From Trichoplax sp. H2 (Eukaryota; Placozoa; Uniplacotomia; Trichoplacea), in NCBI GenBank assembly GCA_003344405.1, contig NOWV01000041.1:186001-250000 (forward strand): a stretch of DNA of 64,000 nt. Direction: 5' to 3'. Positions within the stretch are counted from its first letter, which is position 1. Each line of letters starts with the position of its first letter. Shown in pieces: positions 24,278 to 40,700 of this stretch. Under the pieces are notes generated by a model that did no database searches, was not told the DNA's origin, and saw nothing but the letters and a program-made list of their open reading frames with translations. The position numbers were made by a program, and so were the translations under genes.

Positions 24278-27200
24278 CGTGAAACTACTACTGAAATTAG
24301 TAAATTTTCTTTCAAAATTTAATCGTAGGAATACTTTTATATAAATTTGACCTACTACGTAAAAAATTGGTGTATTTTTACGGTACTACTATTTTGAATT
24401 GTCTTTTAAAAAGTAATAAAAAATTGATGTGGCAATTTTTTCAGCAATCTTAATTTATAATTAGGTAAATTTGCCTTGAGGGCCTATAAAAAAATTAAAT
24501 TTGAAGGTCTTAGTATTCTTGATGACATTTAACAAATAGCTAAAGAGTTATAACGGCGATAACTTTGAAAATTTTATTTCTAGTACGGTAGTTTTTGTAG
24601 AAACAAAAATGAAATCGTCTTATTTATGGGAATTTCTAGTAGGATAAAACCTAGGCCTTTATAAAAATTATTCAAATCTTAGTAACGAATTCAAACTGGA
24701 AAGATGTATAAAAAATAAGCCAAAAAAATCATTACTTTATGGGAAATAGATTAATGGATGGCTTAAATTGTATCGTTGAATACAGTATATTAATAAACCT
24801 GGCGAAACTTACTCTTGTAATAGTTGGCACTATCGTTTTTTATGCAGATTAACGCGAGAAATTGTAATAGCTGGTCCGAAACAATTAAATTCACGATTCT
24901 GATAACGGACTTGTTAATTAATTATAGTAGTCGACGTCTTAAGATTAGTGGAGAAAATCTGGATAAATTTGAGATATAGAAAAGCTTTGAATACCAATTG
25001 GAATGAAAATACGGAACCTTTTTACTTAATATATTGATCTTATAAGTTCGCAAAAGATTCCTTTAATATATGCTATCATCGTCAAAAATGGATTAAAAGC
25101 ATCAAATTTACTTGCGCGTTCCAATACAGCGTGAACGTGATGAATCTCTTATTCACTGTTACGACTGGTTTTAGTTGCAATAAATGTGAACTCTCGGGCA
25201 GAAATAAAAGATTGGACCATCCATGGGAATATTAATCTTCGATAAGGTTTCTTTTGATTTTTAATGCATTCGCTTTCACAATAGGTGAGCATAGGCTGTA
25301 ACTGCTTGTTAACAAGACAATAAGTAACAATTTTTAAGAATGATGCATAACTTTATTCCAATATAATGACGAAATTAGCCAATATGGGTAAATGAGAAGT
25401 TAAGATTCAGTCAATTGTATTATAAAAACAAGAAATATAATTAATGATAATATGCAGCAAAATGTTTAAGAATGAAGAATTTCCCTCATAAGATGGATAG
25501 ACAAAAATAACTTTGATAGTAATCTATTCAGGGAATAGAGACGAATGCACAATTTATAGTTACTATACCCTTCATTTTACCGCAAAAGGAATCAAAGACA
25601 ATGCTGTGGAATATATTACATGGATGAACTAATACGCAATATAGTTTTAATGTTGATATTGCAGCTGTTTGATTTATGATGATCGGAAGTTGAAATTAAT
25701 TAATAAATAATCTATCGAGAAATTTTTTAGTTGACTATTAACTATAAATAATCAAAACTGGTTCATCTCGAAACTTATCTTGATCGCTAATTACCAATTT
25801 CTATTCAATAATAACAACGTGCAAAGTCGGTCGGATAAATACAGAGCTAACTGCAATCCCATCGCATCATTTATTGATAGATGGATAGGAGAATCAAAAA
25901 CATAATTGTTGATAATCAATAATTAATTGATAAATGGATTCAAATATTGATTATTATCTATACCGATAATAAAGGAAAAATACCTTCTTGTGATGATGTG
26001 AACATCCATACTGCGATCGTAACATTTCCATTTAATAAATATTCGATCTTAACTGGTTGAGACTTAGAATAAATTATTCATCATTATTATATTATATTTA
26101 TTTAGATGATTTCTGGAGTTATTTCTATCATATAATAATTCTAATTAATTTGACTATATTGTAATGGAAGGTCAACTGAATAATCCAAAGCCTGTTGAAA
26201 GTTTGGATTGCTTATTATCTAGCTGTTTCTCAATTAAGATTGATTCATTTCCAACTAAATATGAAATTGATAACTCTCGGCTAGAATCATTTTTAACACA
26301 ATATCTTGTTACAGTCTAATGGTGGCGACGATTAAGATTTATATTACTATGAATTGACTTTCATTTTAATTAATAATGAAAGAAATTAGACTTGATTCAA
26401 ACGAATCATGGAGAATTAAAATGAAAATAATGCAACATCCTGCAGGTGTCCTACCTATCAAGATTAACGTCAATTAACAATTTATTCCTCATAGAGATGC
26501 CAATGATTAAATATTGAAAGAAATAACTTCTATGAATGTTGATTGTGAAATTATAAAGAAGTTAATTCTAACCAATGATGTAAAGTAGGAATCTTTGCAA
26601 CGATGATTATTTCCATTATTATATTGTGTTGATTGCCAAACAGAAACAGTAATAATAGGACGACTTAAAATTGACTAAGAAATATAAAATTAAGGCATAT
26701 AAAAATTCACATGATTATTATAAAAATATTATTATGCTAACTGATGTAATTATATAATTAGATCGAAGGCAAGTATAGATTTTATAAATGAGTCGATAAA
26801 TAAAGATTATATGTATAATTTTTGTATCTATTAATTGCGATCACGATTACAAATCTCTTGCAAACATTGGGTTTCATTATCAAACATCGTCGGCTTATTG
26901 TTTTTGCAATTCAAATAGGTTAAAAAATGAGAAAAAGTAGTCGGCTGTTGTACGTATTGACAAGTCATTTATAAAGTATTTCCCGTGGTATCTGATTTAT
27001 TCTATCGTGAGAAATACCAGCACGGCCGATAATCAAACATGATTGGATATTCTCTGCTTAGAAGAGATACCGATACCGACATTCCTTATAGCATTCGTTC
27101 TCTTCATTATAGGCAAGGAGAGAACGAATGTCATCTGATTTAAATCGTGAGAACAAACTACTCTTTATTTAACCTGGAGACTGGGTTGTAAGAAATTAGA

Positions 27201-30200
27201 AAAGAAATTAGTTAATTATCTTTTAAATGATGACAGCATTGTGTTTTACGAAATAGATTGAGCTATGGTGAAATAACATAAAAACGCCACGACATATTTT
27301 TTATAAGCCTCCTATACGATCGAATATTTATATACTGTATCAATAAAAATGATTATTAGAATACAAATTATTTCATATTAAATCTTACACGTTTAGGTAG
27401 CAAGAGTGCAAGAGAAAAAGCTCGCCATTATAAAACTTAAGATAAATGCTTGATTCATTAACAAATCTTCGTCACTACTGGCGTGGTACATAAATGACTG
27501 CCCACTAGCAGTTTATTAGCGTACTGAAACTTAGCTTAGAATTCTGTACAAATGTTTGCCGCAACTAGTAATGAATATATAAGGTGAATAATCTAGTCTA
27601 TGACTCTATTAACAATAGATTAGTACAAGGTTGGTATTAGTTAACAAATTACGATAATTTTACAGATGTATAGTTGCTATCCGGGATTTCATTCCGATCT
27701 AAAGTGCAACATTTTACTTTACTGTCATTTATCCGCTGTTGTAGCAGAATGAAAAGTGACAGATATTATAAATTTTAAATGATAACAAATGCAATTCGAG
27801 TATTTAATTAAATTCTCCCGAGATGTAAAATACAGATAAAGCTTATTGCACGAATCAAAATTTAATATACCGGTAAAGTATATCACTATCCTAATCGATT
27901 GATTAATATCAGAAATGAGGAAGTATTATCAAATAGATTGCTTGCAGACTCTTAACGAGTTAAGAATAATCCATAAGGATATTGATAAAATGATAGAAAT
28001 ACTACATTCCTATAACCAATCAATTTAACTTGGGTATGCTCTATTTTTTCCCCTACCTAGTTAGCATTTACACTACGATTGACAGTCAATAGGAGGGATA
28101 GAATTAATCTAGTTAATGTTAGATTATACAATGACTGGAAATTATATCTGTTTGATTATTTGCAAGGGCAACAATAGGAGTTATGATTGGTAAAGACATG
28201 AAATTCATCTTATTCAGTCCTTATAGGTCGATTAAAGAATTGATCTATGCAATTAAATTTAATTAGAAGCCGAAGCTCTTGTCATATTATTTTTGAGATA
28301 CCTTACCTTATGTATCTGTTGGCAATAGATGTGGTCTACATTACCACTCTTGACTGTAAATCTCTCACCTTTAGTAAAAATATGATAATTCACTTATTTT
28401 TCACACACTTTTAGTCTAGATGAGCGATCCTTTGAATAATTAACTTCAATAGTCGATACTACAATATGATCACGGTGATAATATCTTAAATTAGGAATTG
28501 GCAACCTTGTACCGAAATAATGAAAGTTGTCGTTAACTATAATATATATATATGCAATTCTTTCATAATTAATTGATAAACATATCGAATAGTCTTGTAC
28601 TTTAACGTTGCTCTCGGATCAACTCAGATAAAAAATTAGTTACAGAATGCATAATAGGCAATACATTTCCGACCCTTGTAAATCATAGCGCGTTATTGAA
28701 CCACTGTTGTATGACAAATAAACACTTATGCATAAGTAATGATAAAATATAGAATAGCTGCAACCCCTGCATTAACGAATGTTGTCTTTTTACCTATCAA
28801 GTCAAGATTAGCGTTCGTTGGATACATTCTCATCCCTTTCATTATCCATCCTTCTTGAACATACTATCGTTATTTATTTCAATAATTTATGAGGAATTAT
28901 TAAACCACGCTTAACTTATTAATATTGACGTATTTGTACAAGTAAATATTGACTTTAGAGGTATTAATTCAATCTGAGTAGTGTTCAGCTTATTTTATAT
29001 AGAAAATTTTTGCATTAGAACAACCGATTTTATATTTATCATTGAAACTGAACGATCGACAGTGACAACCGTGCTAATAAGCATAGGAGCCAGTCTATTC
29101 GATTTGTAATTAAACTATCGCTAAAGTTATAGATATTGATCTTATTACATAACTATAGAGCTTACTATTGCAAGATTACGATCAGGTTTTAATGAATACT
29201 TCAATATGTGCCAATAATGTTAAAGGAATAAAGGGTTAAAGTCTACATCATACCGTTCTACGTAGGAGTTAGTATCAAATTGGTCTCCTCATCCGTTTAC
29301 TAATGTCAAACAGTATGACCTCAAAACTGTATCTAGCAACCAAAATTAAGTGAATATGTCAACATAGACGAATTGAATAACAAGGAGAATTCTAAGTTTT
29401 CTGTTTTTCTATTTTATGGAGGAGTCTATTTCTATTTGTTACCTTATTTAAATTGAGTTGTATCCAGCAAAGCTATTCGTAATAAGTTCAAAATAGTCAT
29501 GATTGCTTATCGTATTGTATTAATAGGTGGCAATGTCAGATAAACAAGTAAGTTATTGTCTAAATAAACAAGATTGAAAACACATCTGTAAAAGAAATTT
29601 GGGAGAAGATCTTCGCCTTTAACCTATATCACTGACTAACGATATATTAGTAATTAATTATATCATTTGAACTATCAACATGTTACGTAAATATTCGCTT
29701 AGAATAGAAGCAGCTGTATGCAGTATTAATAATTTTCCAAAAATAAAGCTAATCAACACGAAATGTAGCGACAGAGTTTAAATTCTAAAGTATAGTAGAT
29801 GGTACTAGTCATAGGATGAATAGGGTGTTCGATCTGTGCCATCATCTATAAATAAACGATCGATTGTAATGATCCCTTAATCATCTACGTTTTATTTCCT
29901 GCCTATATCTAGAGCACTTAGGCATGATGCATAGCAGACTATTAATTTAACATACCAAGTATGACGATAAAAAACCTAAAATACTCAAATTATCGCGTTA
30001 GTTACCCGATCGGAAAATGTGTCATGTAAAATGATGGCTGTATTGCCTGCGAATGAGAAAAGGAGAGACTAAAAAATATCCGTGTTAGGGAGTGAATCTT
30101 TTCACTAAAGGTTGCTTGATTTCATATTTTTTGCATTATAAAGACTCTAGAATGTGAACAATAATAAAGGATAATTGTAATATTTTTAGAAGAATGTAAG

Positions 30201-31717
30201 TATACGGTTTTGTTAGCAATATTTACCGTATCACTTTCTTCAAAGATGTTATCTTTAGAATTATGGTCATCAAATGCTTTACTAAGTAATTAAAGATTCC
30301 AAAATTTACATTAAGACTATTATCTGTTTCATCATAACTATGAATCAACATAACCTATCGATTAAATGAATCATTTTAACTTTTATCATTTCAACGGTGA
30401 TATATACTAAACAACTTAAAACAATCATTTCCAAGCTGATAGCTAAATTTATAACAAATTTTATAAAAACTCATTAACGATGCAAACTGTAGTTTATTAG
30501 AGATATCTAACTTATATTTCAGATAAAGTTATCGTTCCTAATGATCGAGATTCTTTTCAAAACTATGCATAAAATTACAGCCGCATATTAATGATACTAT
30601 CGTTAGTAGATTTTAGCTTTATAAGGAGATAATTGTACTTATACTATTATTATTTTATTTCACAACGCTATCAAAGATTGATTCAAGTAATTCAATAAAG
30701 AATTTCATACGCTAACCAAAAATAGACTTAATTTTAGATTATATCAACATTGTAGAGATATTAGACATGTTGCATTAATCACATAATTCAAATACATAAA
30801 ATCTTTTTACATAACCATTTGTACTCAGATCAGGTTTATCTCTTGGTTGTGGAAATAGTAGCAACGTAGGATAGTTTCTTTATATCATCTTAATCCAGTA
30901 AGCTCAAAATAGCGTACATTTGGTATTATGCAAAAAATTATCAAATGATAATAATATAGATAGAATAAAATAGAATTAATAACCTAACTTTAATCGGTAA
31001 ATCTATGCTACTTGAACATGTACAATATATCAACAATTATAAATTTTACTCGTCTTTTACTACCATGACTTCAGATAGAACGCATACTCTAGCGTTATCA
31101 TAGTTAAATTGTTATAATTAAGATATTGCTTTTAACCATCTATGTGCTCCATGAAGTTAGAATGAATTAATTAGATAACAAGTATCCAACAAAAAAAGTT
31201 AATGCATGTTATAAAATCTGGTAGTTTATGCGTTTACAATATACAACTTGATCGTGTAAATCTGATATTCTTTCTCTTGAAGTTTTTCATTTATACTGTA
31301 AGATATTACGAATATAAATAATTTTATGTTAATCTATTTTAAAAATTAACTTGCTTATTGCATAGTATACCCGTATTGATCATCTAAAAATTTTAAATTT
31401 TAAAATACGGTCTAAACGAAGATACCGGATTGTCATTTAATTATATGGTTACTGTATCTCCCAATTTCATAATTATCATATATATGTAAAGAGAAAAATA
31501 ATCATATTTAATAATGAATAAAATCAAATATAATTTACTTAGATTAGATAACAAATTGGGAAATAAGATAATTATTACGGTGCTATTTATAAGATTAAAT
31601 AACATAAATTTAGTAGCACTAGACTATATTATTGACAAAATACCATGTAGTGATATCGATAAATGAAAATAGTTAAATCAACTTTAATTTAAGACTCTCT
31701 TAAAGTAGATCAGTATA
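24278..31717. other. 7.4-kb stretch without a recognised gene
   Basis: Low-complexity AT-rich DNA between the GPCR start and the RAP1GAP stop codon. I found no conserved protein block on either strand. A 51-codon plus-strand frame starts at 26164 (MEGQLNNPKPVESLDCLLSS), but it has no supporting context. One perfect hairpin is listed separately. Confidence 0.5.
27092..27130. repeat. Perfect 12-bp hairpin
   Basis: CATTCGTTCTCT at 27092-27103 and AGAGAACGAATG at 27119-27130 are exact reverse complements around a 15-base loop, in a region otherwise lacking structure. A function is not evident. Confidence 0.6.
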
Positions 31718-34700
31718 TTATACTGGAGCTTCTTTAATAGTTTTACCAGTCGAAGTATTGACCAATTTAGAAGCATTCTTAGATTGATTATTATCATTCT
31801 GAGGTTTAAATTTACTTATTGGAGCCGCTTTAGTCTTGATTTGATTATTATTGTTATTATTTAAGTGATGATTACAATCTTTTCCTTCACTGTCTCGATT
31901 TTCGCCGTTAATGGAACATTTCTTTTCAAGTTTTTTTACCGTAGCCCGTAAACGTATTACCTCCGTATGCATATCGATTAACTCTTGAGTCTGTAAGACA
32001 TTTTGTTCCTTCGATTTGGCCAATTCAGAATGTAACGACTATATGTGAAGAACAAAATTCAGGGAGAAATATGCATCACAATCAATTTAATTAATTTAAC
32101 AGTCTAATCGAGAGAATTAAATTTTGTTCACTTTTTTTATAATGCCTTCTGTTGCCTTCAACTGATATACTTACCACCGTCTCCTTCAATAAATGAACAT
32201 TTTCATTCATGACTTTAATAAATTTCTTTTTCAATACGTCTATTTTCTCTCCATTTTCTAGTTTACATTCAACCAAGAAAGTAAACATGGTTTCGGTGAT
32301 ACAAGTTATTAGACGAGTAGATTAAATACTTTCTTATTCAGTTTAATCTTAGCCATGCACACATAGTTATTTGTAGACTAACCCGAAAATGGAAGTAATA
32401 ATTTGATAAACTTCTATAAATACTACCATATCGAAAGAGTAAGTAGTACTTACGGTCATCTATGGCGTTAAGACTTAGGTCTCCATCACTACAAATAGAA
32501 CTATTGTCCTCACTGCCATGTCCAGACTGGTGATCTTTTAGATGGAACAGTGATGGCATTGATAGTCGTTTGAAATTACTTTTAGATAGTCCTTTCTATA
32601 AGAATGTCGAGATTAAAAACAGTGATATCATCAAATTAGATTTTAAGTTCTAGATTAAATAAATTCTTAATAATCAAGAAGATGGATATTAGTTAAAATA
32701 AGATTTGAAGTATAGAGTGAAATGTTACCATCAAGATTTGAGGAAGAACTAGGTATCTACCTATCTGCGGATCATATAGTATTAAATGGCTATTATTATA
32801 GTAATAACTGAACGATTGTGGTAGTAAACGATAAAATTGAATGCTATAAATTGAAGGCAATACCAAAAAGAGATTTGGCCACATTATACTTACTAATTTG
32901 CGGTTCTACTTTAATCATTTAGGAACTACCGTAATGAACAAATTTGGATAACTGTAATACTGAACTATTTGCATCTTTGAGGATCGATTTCCTGTTCATA
33001 TATTCCATTTAACAGATTAAATTCGCGGCCACAAGCCGATTTTAAGTAGTCGAATATAAAAAATTTATTGATTGTTTATCGTGAGTTTGCTTTAGCATAA
33101 AATTACCAACTCTCGATGAGACACATTAATGTTATTAATGGATTTGGATGGTGATATGGATTGCCTGTTAATAGTATAAAAAGTATATAAGAATGAGTTT
33201 AATAATGTCGAAAGTATAATCTAAAAAATTTTAAGTTGGATAATTGTAGTAAGTACAATGAATGAAATCAAGCAATATTCACTTAGCAATTTCTTCTGGT
33301 TTTTCTGGAAATGCATCCACTGTCGCCAAACGAGTAATTTTATTTTGCTTTTTTAAGCGAGAAGCTGGTGTTTGAAGCTTAAAAGGGGAATAAGAAAGAA
33401 ATAGAGTATAGATAAATACATTAATTTAGATTCTGTAAAATTAATTATTTAAAAATAGGGCTGTAATATGAAATTTAAAGATATAGTTTGCTTCATATTG
33501 CTCTCATTGATCAAACAAATAGTTACCTTCCTAAATATAGAACTAGACGGGGATCCAACTTTATTAACTTCAGTAATACTCTTCATTTTATCGCTATAGG
33601 CTAGATTAGCCTGAAAGTGTTTAATATACCAATTCATAAATAAGAAACAATTTCAATTTATTAAGCCCTACTTTATATTTCAATTTAGCGCAAATAAACA
33701 TTTAATCTGCCGTAATTACGTGCTTAGAAGTGCAATAAGATACCGTAAATGTATTTGTGATGATATATATGCTTTACCGTTATTCCTAAATGGGTAAAAC
33801 CATTCTCAAACTTTAAATCTTCAACCAAAGCTTTCAACAAATGTTCTCGTGTTCTTATCTAGCCGTTAAATAGTGGATGGATTCAGGCACAAATGATTGC
33901 AGAAGTCAATTTAATTCCTGAATTTATCGTTGTCGATGAGCTTACTGCCATCGTATTGTTGCTTATTTCATGTTTAATATTACCTCCAGTTTTGTAAATA
34001 CTTCAGCTTTATAAGCTGCATGCTCGGCTGCGATTAATTTTGTTAAAAGAAATTCACGAAATTTTGGCCCCTATTAATGCATAATTGTTAGATCTTTTGC
34101 AGCATTCTGTACCCTAAATACATTGACTGCGCGTACTAAAAGATCTGGTATATGCTTCACAAATTAAACGAACCTTTTCGAAAACTGCTGGACATGGTAA
34201 GTGTGGTTTAAATGCTGGAACATCTTTACGTCCTGCTACCGATACCTTCAAATAATAAAATCAAAATGCAAATTAAGTATAGCACATTCCAATTTCTAAC
34301 TTATAACTTTATTAAATTAATGCAAGTTCTAAAATAAAAATGTTGTTAGAACTTTAAAAATCAAACAGCTGAAATTGACCTTTCGTCAACAAATATAAAT
34401 TAGCTATCGTCAAATTGTGTATTACGATACCATATGATCATGTCATTATGCTATAAATGAATTAAAGTAATGGAAAGAGGAGAAATATTGTGTCAACAGC
34501 AAGTAATATCCAGTATTAGAAATTATTAGTAATTTAGCTTCATTACCTTATATTTTGTTACTTTCTTATCAACTATAACAGGTTGAACAACAACATAGAC
34601 ATGCAAAAAATGAGAGGCGATGGAATTTGGTGAAAATGGTGTATTTTCTTCCTGTTTTCAAGATAGAAAGATTGAAATTTTAAGTTAGGAAAGCTGTACT

Positions 34701-37700
34701 TTATGGATTAATAGGATAAATCCAAATCATATTCTTTTACTGAAGGCATATGTAGTATAGTGCTAATAGTTGTATAATTTAGGAACCTATTCATTTATCT
34801 AATATTCTTACAATATCGCTAGTGCATTGGATCAACTTATAATTGAGTATTCATTTTTAATTATATGTAGCTATGATACCTGTAATTTAAGAAACTAATT
34901 TATAAATTTGATCATTAATTTACTTGCAAAACAATCGCATAAAATTATTTACTCTATGTCTGCAGTTTAAGATATTTACTTATAAGATCCTTACCTGGAA
35001 AACAATAGATACTATATCATTTCCGATATGCCTTTTTCGCTGTAGCTAAGTGATAAAATGTTTAAATTGGGGTTAATTTAAAGATATAGTACTTATAATA
35101 CGATTAATATTTAGTGAAAGACGCAGTACTTTTATATCAACATTACTTTAGTTTGATTGTAGTACTATATCGTAAAAATGGAGCCTTATACTTGTATAAG
35201 ATTCTATATTGCTCTTTATGTATAAATTAAGTTTAAATTATGGTATGTGGAATAATGAAATCAAATACCCTAGAAAGAATTCTTACGGAATATACTACAA
35301 CTTAGCTAATTCATACAATATTATCCATAATTGTAGGATTACTATTAGATAAATAAAGTAAAGAGAGTTTAGCCAGTACCTTTTGCCTATCTTGCTTTTC
35401 ATAAGGGAGTAAAGTCGAAACATGAAACATGATTTCTTTATCTTTAAAACGCGTATAGTAGGACTCCATTCCAGTGTTATTGTGGTTTACATCAAGGCCA
35501 CCAGCAAAGCTGAAAAATAAGTTAGTAATGCCTGTGACTGATAGTATAAAATTTCAATTTTGATTTGATACCCTTTAGACAGAAAATATGAAGAATGCAT
35601 GTACCCCTTGAACCCTTCTAGACTAACACGATCTGCGATAAGGTTCAAAAATTCTGTTAAGGCCGGAGACTGTTGTTCGTTGCCAAAATATTCTTCTTCT
35701 TTAGTCTATAAATTTTAAAGCAATTGTCAGGATTTAAAATCCTTTACTGATATGAGAAATTTCATCTAGATTTATTGATCGTTGTTAGTCTAATTGAAAG
35801 AAGATATGTAATGTTATTTGGGCATCTGAGTACTTTAAGTGTTATAGAAATATCCATTTATATGGAAGTTACAATAATAGTTACAAATATACTTAGATTT
35901 CCATTAAGAAACATCTGAAGTATTACAGAATATACCTGGCCAAAACGTTGCGTAAAGATTCCAAATTTATAATTATGAATCAAATTGTGCTCCTCATACT
36001 TTGTTATTAGATCAGACGACTGTAAGGAAAAGGTAAATTTGTTGATTAAACAAAATTATTAACAAATGGCCACAATCGATATTTTTTAAAATTGCATAAG
36101 TGCAAAGAATAGAATCGTCAAGATATTCTAATGTTCAATCCACATCATTAAATACTGAATTTATAACGAAAATCTTGGTTACCCATGGCGAGATGATAAC
36201 GTCAAAATCAGTATTCGAAATTTCCTCGCATATCATCTATATTATAAATAAAGTTTACAATAAAGTTACCAAAGTAAGCTCCCTCCGCACATATTAAAGT
36301 TTTGATATTATAAATTTTAGATCTCAAATCATATATTAAACATTATTTAATGTATGTTATATGCAGCACTGGATGTTATTTTGAATAGTATCGACACTTA
36401 ATCAAAGGCTATCCTATTCACGCTTTTCAGTCTAGAAATAGCGTTTCGATGCTAAACTTGATGTTGGAAGGTATTAAATAGTACTATGGTGCATAGTGAG
36501 TATTTAAAATTCAATTTCGTAATGAATTGCCTTACCTTAGCTACTTCAGAAGGGGAAGGATAAGATACAAACATATTACACGGCAGCAATTGATGAATAA
36601 ATAAATTTTTCGATCTATATTTGAAAATTAGAAGACATTAATTTTATTAGCAGAAATAGAAATACAAGATTAATGTGGATTAGAAGACTATATTAATTAG
36701 TATTATAAACTGAAACCAGTAATAAGGAATTTAAAATAGCTACTAGTGACTTAATACTATGGGCCTACCGTCAGGTTTGCCCTTCTGACTCCTACCTATA
36801 GTACGACGCTAAAATACTCTATCGTCAGGAGATTTACAGTAAGCAACTAGTTTCTCTTAGATAAAATTGAACCCAAACTATTTTGAAAAATCAGACAATT
36901 TATAGTACTGTTACAATAGCCTGAGTTATCGATAGACAGATGATATTATAAAATTATATATATAACGTTATGGATAGCGATATTATTAATAAATACTAAA
37001 AATATGCCACCTTACAAAAATATGATAAGTATCTACCCGCGAAAATCACTTCCTGACAGTTGGATTACTACAAACCGTAATAGCGCGCGAATACATTCAC
37101 AGTCTTCAATAGTGTCCATCTTTAGAGATAGTAATACGAATCCTAAATTTTTATCGTCTGTATAATAGTTATGATGTTCCTAGAAATTTTAATATTTATG
37201 ATTTGAAACAATTTAATATGGTCTAAGTAGAGAAGATATAGATTAAAAATATGGAATCTATAATAATTAAAATTTATGAGAAATCAAATTATATTATTTG
37301 AGATATATACTGTATAAATGTTGCATGTAGAGATAGATAAGTGATGCACATAAATCATATGAATATATATCTACTTAATATTTATATAATTCTATTAATA
37401 TGCTATATCTGCAATGTAGCCGCTAAATCTTCTATTGTAGAACCTTTACATTCAATAAACTAATATTGACGTATTCAAAAATAAAGTTACCTTTCCTTTG
37501 TAATGCTTGCGATAGGTTAAGGCTTCTTCGTCACGTTCATGTTTCAAGTATTCTTCGGAAAGCTGTAAATTATGCTCGTCAATATCGTAACCATTGATAC
37601 CAGAATCGATCCAGTAAGTTGATTCTGTAGTTGGATATATCATAGGATAAGGTGGACCGCCTTGTAGCACCTGAAATAAAGTTATGAATAGTATGAAAAA

Positions 37701-40700
37701 CAACATCAATTAATAATAAATTGAGCAAATAAATGACTATTAGAAATTCTGTTATTAATAGATATATTTTATTATTCTTCTATTATTCGTAATCTTACTT
37801 CATCTATAGATGATCTTTTCTCCAGCTAAGAACACAGTCAACCAAATAGAAATATGAAAAAAGTAAGAAAAATAATTATTTTGAGCAATAAAATGAATAT
37901 AAAACAATCGAAGAATTTTAAATTTATAAGCCACCCTTTCGCTAAATTTGTATCATTAAGAGTGTATTTGACTTAACTTGATGTTTTAAAACTAAAACTG
38001 TAACTCGGTAATGCTCTGAAACTTTATACTATCAATTACAGAGACAAGAATAGCTATGCATGATAAAATGAAACGTATAAGATAGGACGACTTTGTTTTT
38101 AATTCAATGAACTTTATAGAGGCTTATATGGAATAAATTTTCGAAAAGAATTATCTACTAAGGAATTTGGAAAATTATGTACTACGAATGCATTACTTAA
38201 GAATGATTATAGTATAATTAAGTAATAAAACTATAGTTATAACTGGTACATCCATGCATTTAAATGTTAAAATTTTCGGTGTAAATTTTTCGAAATGAAG
38301 TTATATAAAAAATTCAAAAAATAAAATGTACTAAAAATCTATCGTTTACGAACCACTGTAACATATTTAGTCAATAAAGGTATATATATAACCTAAAATA
38401 TTCGTTTATTTAAATGATGATTTTTTTTCTGAGCTTCTTTACTAATGGTAATACATAAGAGTTAAGATACTGTATATAGGTAGCAATAAGTAGGCAAGCA
38501 TCAGGATATTGTAACATGTACTAATTTTTCCTACGCAGCACTGTTACCTTTCGTGTCGTCGTCTTAGCAAATTGACGATGGCTGTGATCGCTCATTTCAT
38601 TGTTCTAGATAGAAATTAAGAGTCTCATATTTTAGAAGAAAGATATAAATAGGGAAAATTTAAAAGCAGAAATGATCAGAGACAATAATGGATGAAGAAA
38701 TTAGAACTAAATGCATTTATAAATATACGTCTTAATAGATGTGGAAATTTAATCATGAAATAAAGACCTGCAAACGCTGAATTTGGCTAAAATTACATTA
38801 TCCATCTATATTTATAGTCCGTTTGGGCATATTTATTAAGTTACTTCGATATTATTTCCTCACATAATAGGATATTTAATATGTATTCGATTGTAATCAA
38901 TATGATTTAATATAGGTTTCATTTTAGTGATTTGCCGTAACCAAAAATTAAATGCAAGGTAGCGAGAGGAAATAAGTTAAAAGACAATTGGAGAAATCCA
39001 AATTAGTAATTATGGTATATCACTGCAATTATCTAACACAGAGTTAGAAATATCTTAAAACAGCGTAAAAGAGGATTCTGTTAAGACAGAATCCTTACAA
39101 TGATAATATACAAGTATGCTATAGGAGGCTCAAGAAGAAATGATACTAATAAAACCTATAGCACTTCCCAATGCTCTCATTGTAATGAATGATTTCCTGG
39201 TATTACGGAAATAATAATTCTGAGTAGCTAAAAATGAAGTGATGGACGTTGTCTAATTATGACTATTAAATTTAATAATATTAGCAAAAGACAAAAGAGT
39301 TACTAGCTATAGGAAGGATAATAGGAGAAGAAAGCGATAGATATATAGCTGTGAAAAGATTTCAGTATGAATGGAAATGCATCATGATCGAGCAAAGGGA
39401 GATTGCCTTAAAGTAATCTTAAAGTTGAACTTCTAACATAATCTAGCTGAATTTGTTTATTAGAGTTATTATAGCGTTACCATTTTACTCCTTCAAGTAA
39501 GCGAATGTTGATATAATGGGATTATGGATATAAATTTACCCAAACAAAGAGTTATTAGAGTGGTTATAGTAGTCATATCGATAGGAAAGATATTTTACGA
39601 GCATCCAGTAACACCAAAATGGATGAAAGCATGAAGTAAAGAATACGTCCAAATTCTTCATTAAAATACTAATTACTAAGAAATATACGTAGAATATATA
39701 TTTTATGATCAAATATACTATCAGAAATTGAAATTAGAGTTTCAATTTTAAGATAAAATTGAAGGATTAAGTTAACTTTTAATGGAAACGATCTTGCAAT
39801 ACATGAAAAAGGCAGCTAAAATTCCGAAATAGTAATATGATTACCTGAAGTTGTTTGACGATATCGATAAACTCGTTGCTAGTACTCTAAAAGTTTAAAA
39901 AAATGTCATGAAAATAAATATCCACGTCGATATATCAAATCATAGAATATAATAAACAGGGTGAAGAAACAAACAGAAAAAGCAACCATTAAAATAGCTA
40001 TAATCTGAGGCAGATACCATGAATAAAATTAATAGCTATTACGATAAGTGTTTCAAGCATAACGTCAATAATTTAATGTCACTCCCTAAGGAATAGATCC
40101 GTGAAATACGAATTGAAATTGTAAAGGAAGATAGTAGGGAACCTGATGGTGATTGAGCCAACGACGGATGTAGCCATAAGTACGCGATAAGTTATATAAA
40201 TTTGCAGGCATGTTATCGATTATCAAGACAAGAGTTTTTTATTTGAACTTATTTAGTGAGCCAGAAGTTGACAGTCAAGGTGACAATAATTTATACATCA
40301 ATAACTTCAAGAATGAATGTATTACCTAATACCTTCTTCTTTTTATATGCAATTATGGTAGAATGGCGCAATGCTGGTATTTACCGTCGTTAAATATTCT
40401 ATGCTATTATTCTATCACTATGGTATCGACAAATAGGTTTTACTTTCAACAATTTGGAACAACTGCACCTTTATAAATTGCTTTGGGCTAACAGTCAATC
40501 ATGATCTAATTCCATTACTTACTTGGGAACGTCCAATAACGGGTATGCTTAAAAGCTTCTTTGATCGTTCAATCTGTTATAGAATAAGAATTCGACATTG
40601 AGAGTTAATAAAATTGATTTAATCGGTTAGATAATAAGAGTTCTTCACTTGGCAATTTCATCGTTTATTAGTGATAATTGTCATCAATATTAGCTTGCAC

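Noticed and set aside
27092-27130. microRNA precursor
   Set aside because: The perfect stem is only 12 bp, too short for a typical animal precursor, and there is no sign of extended pairing.
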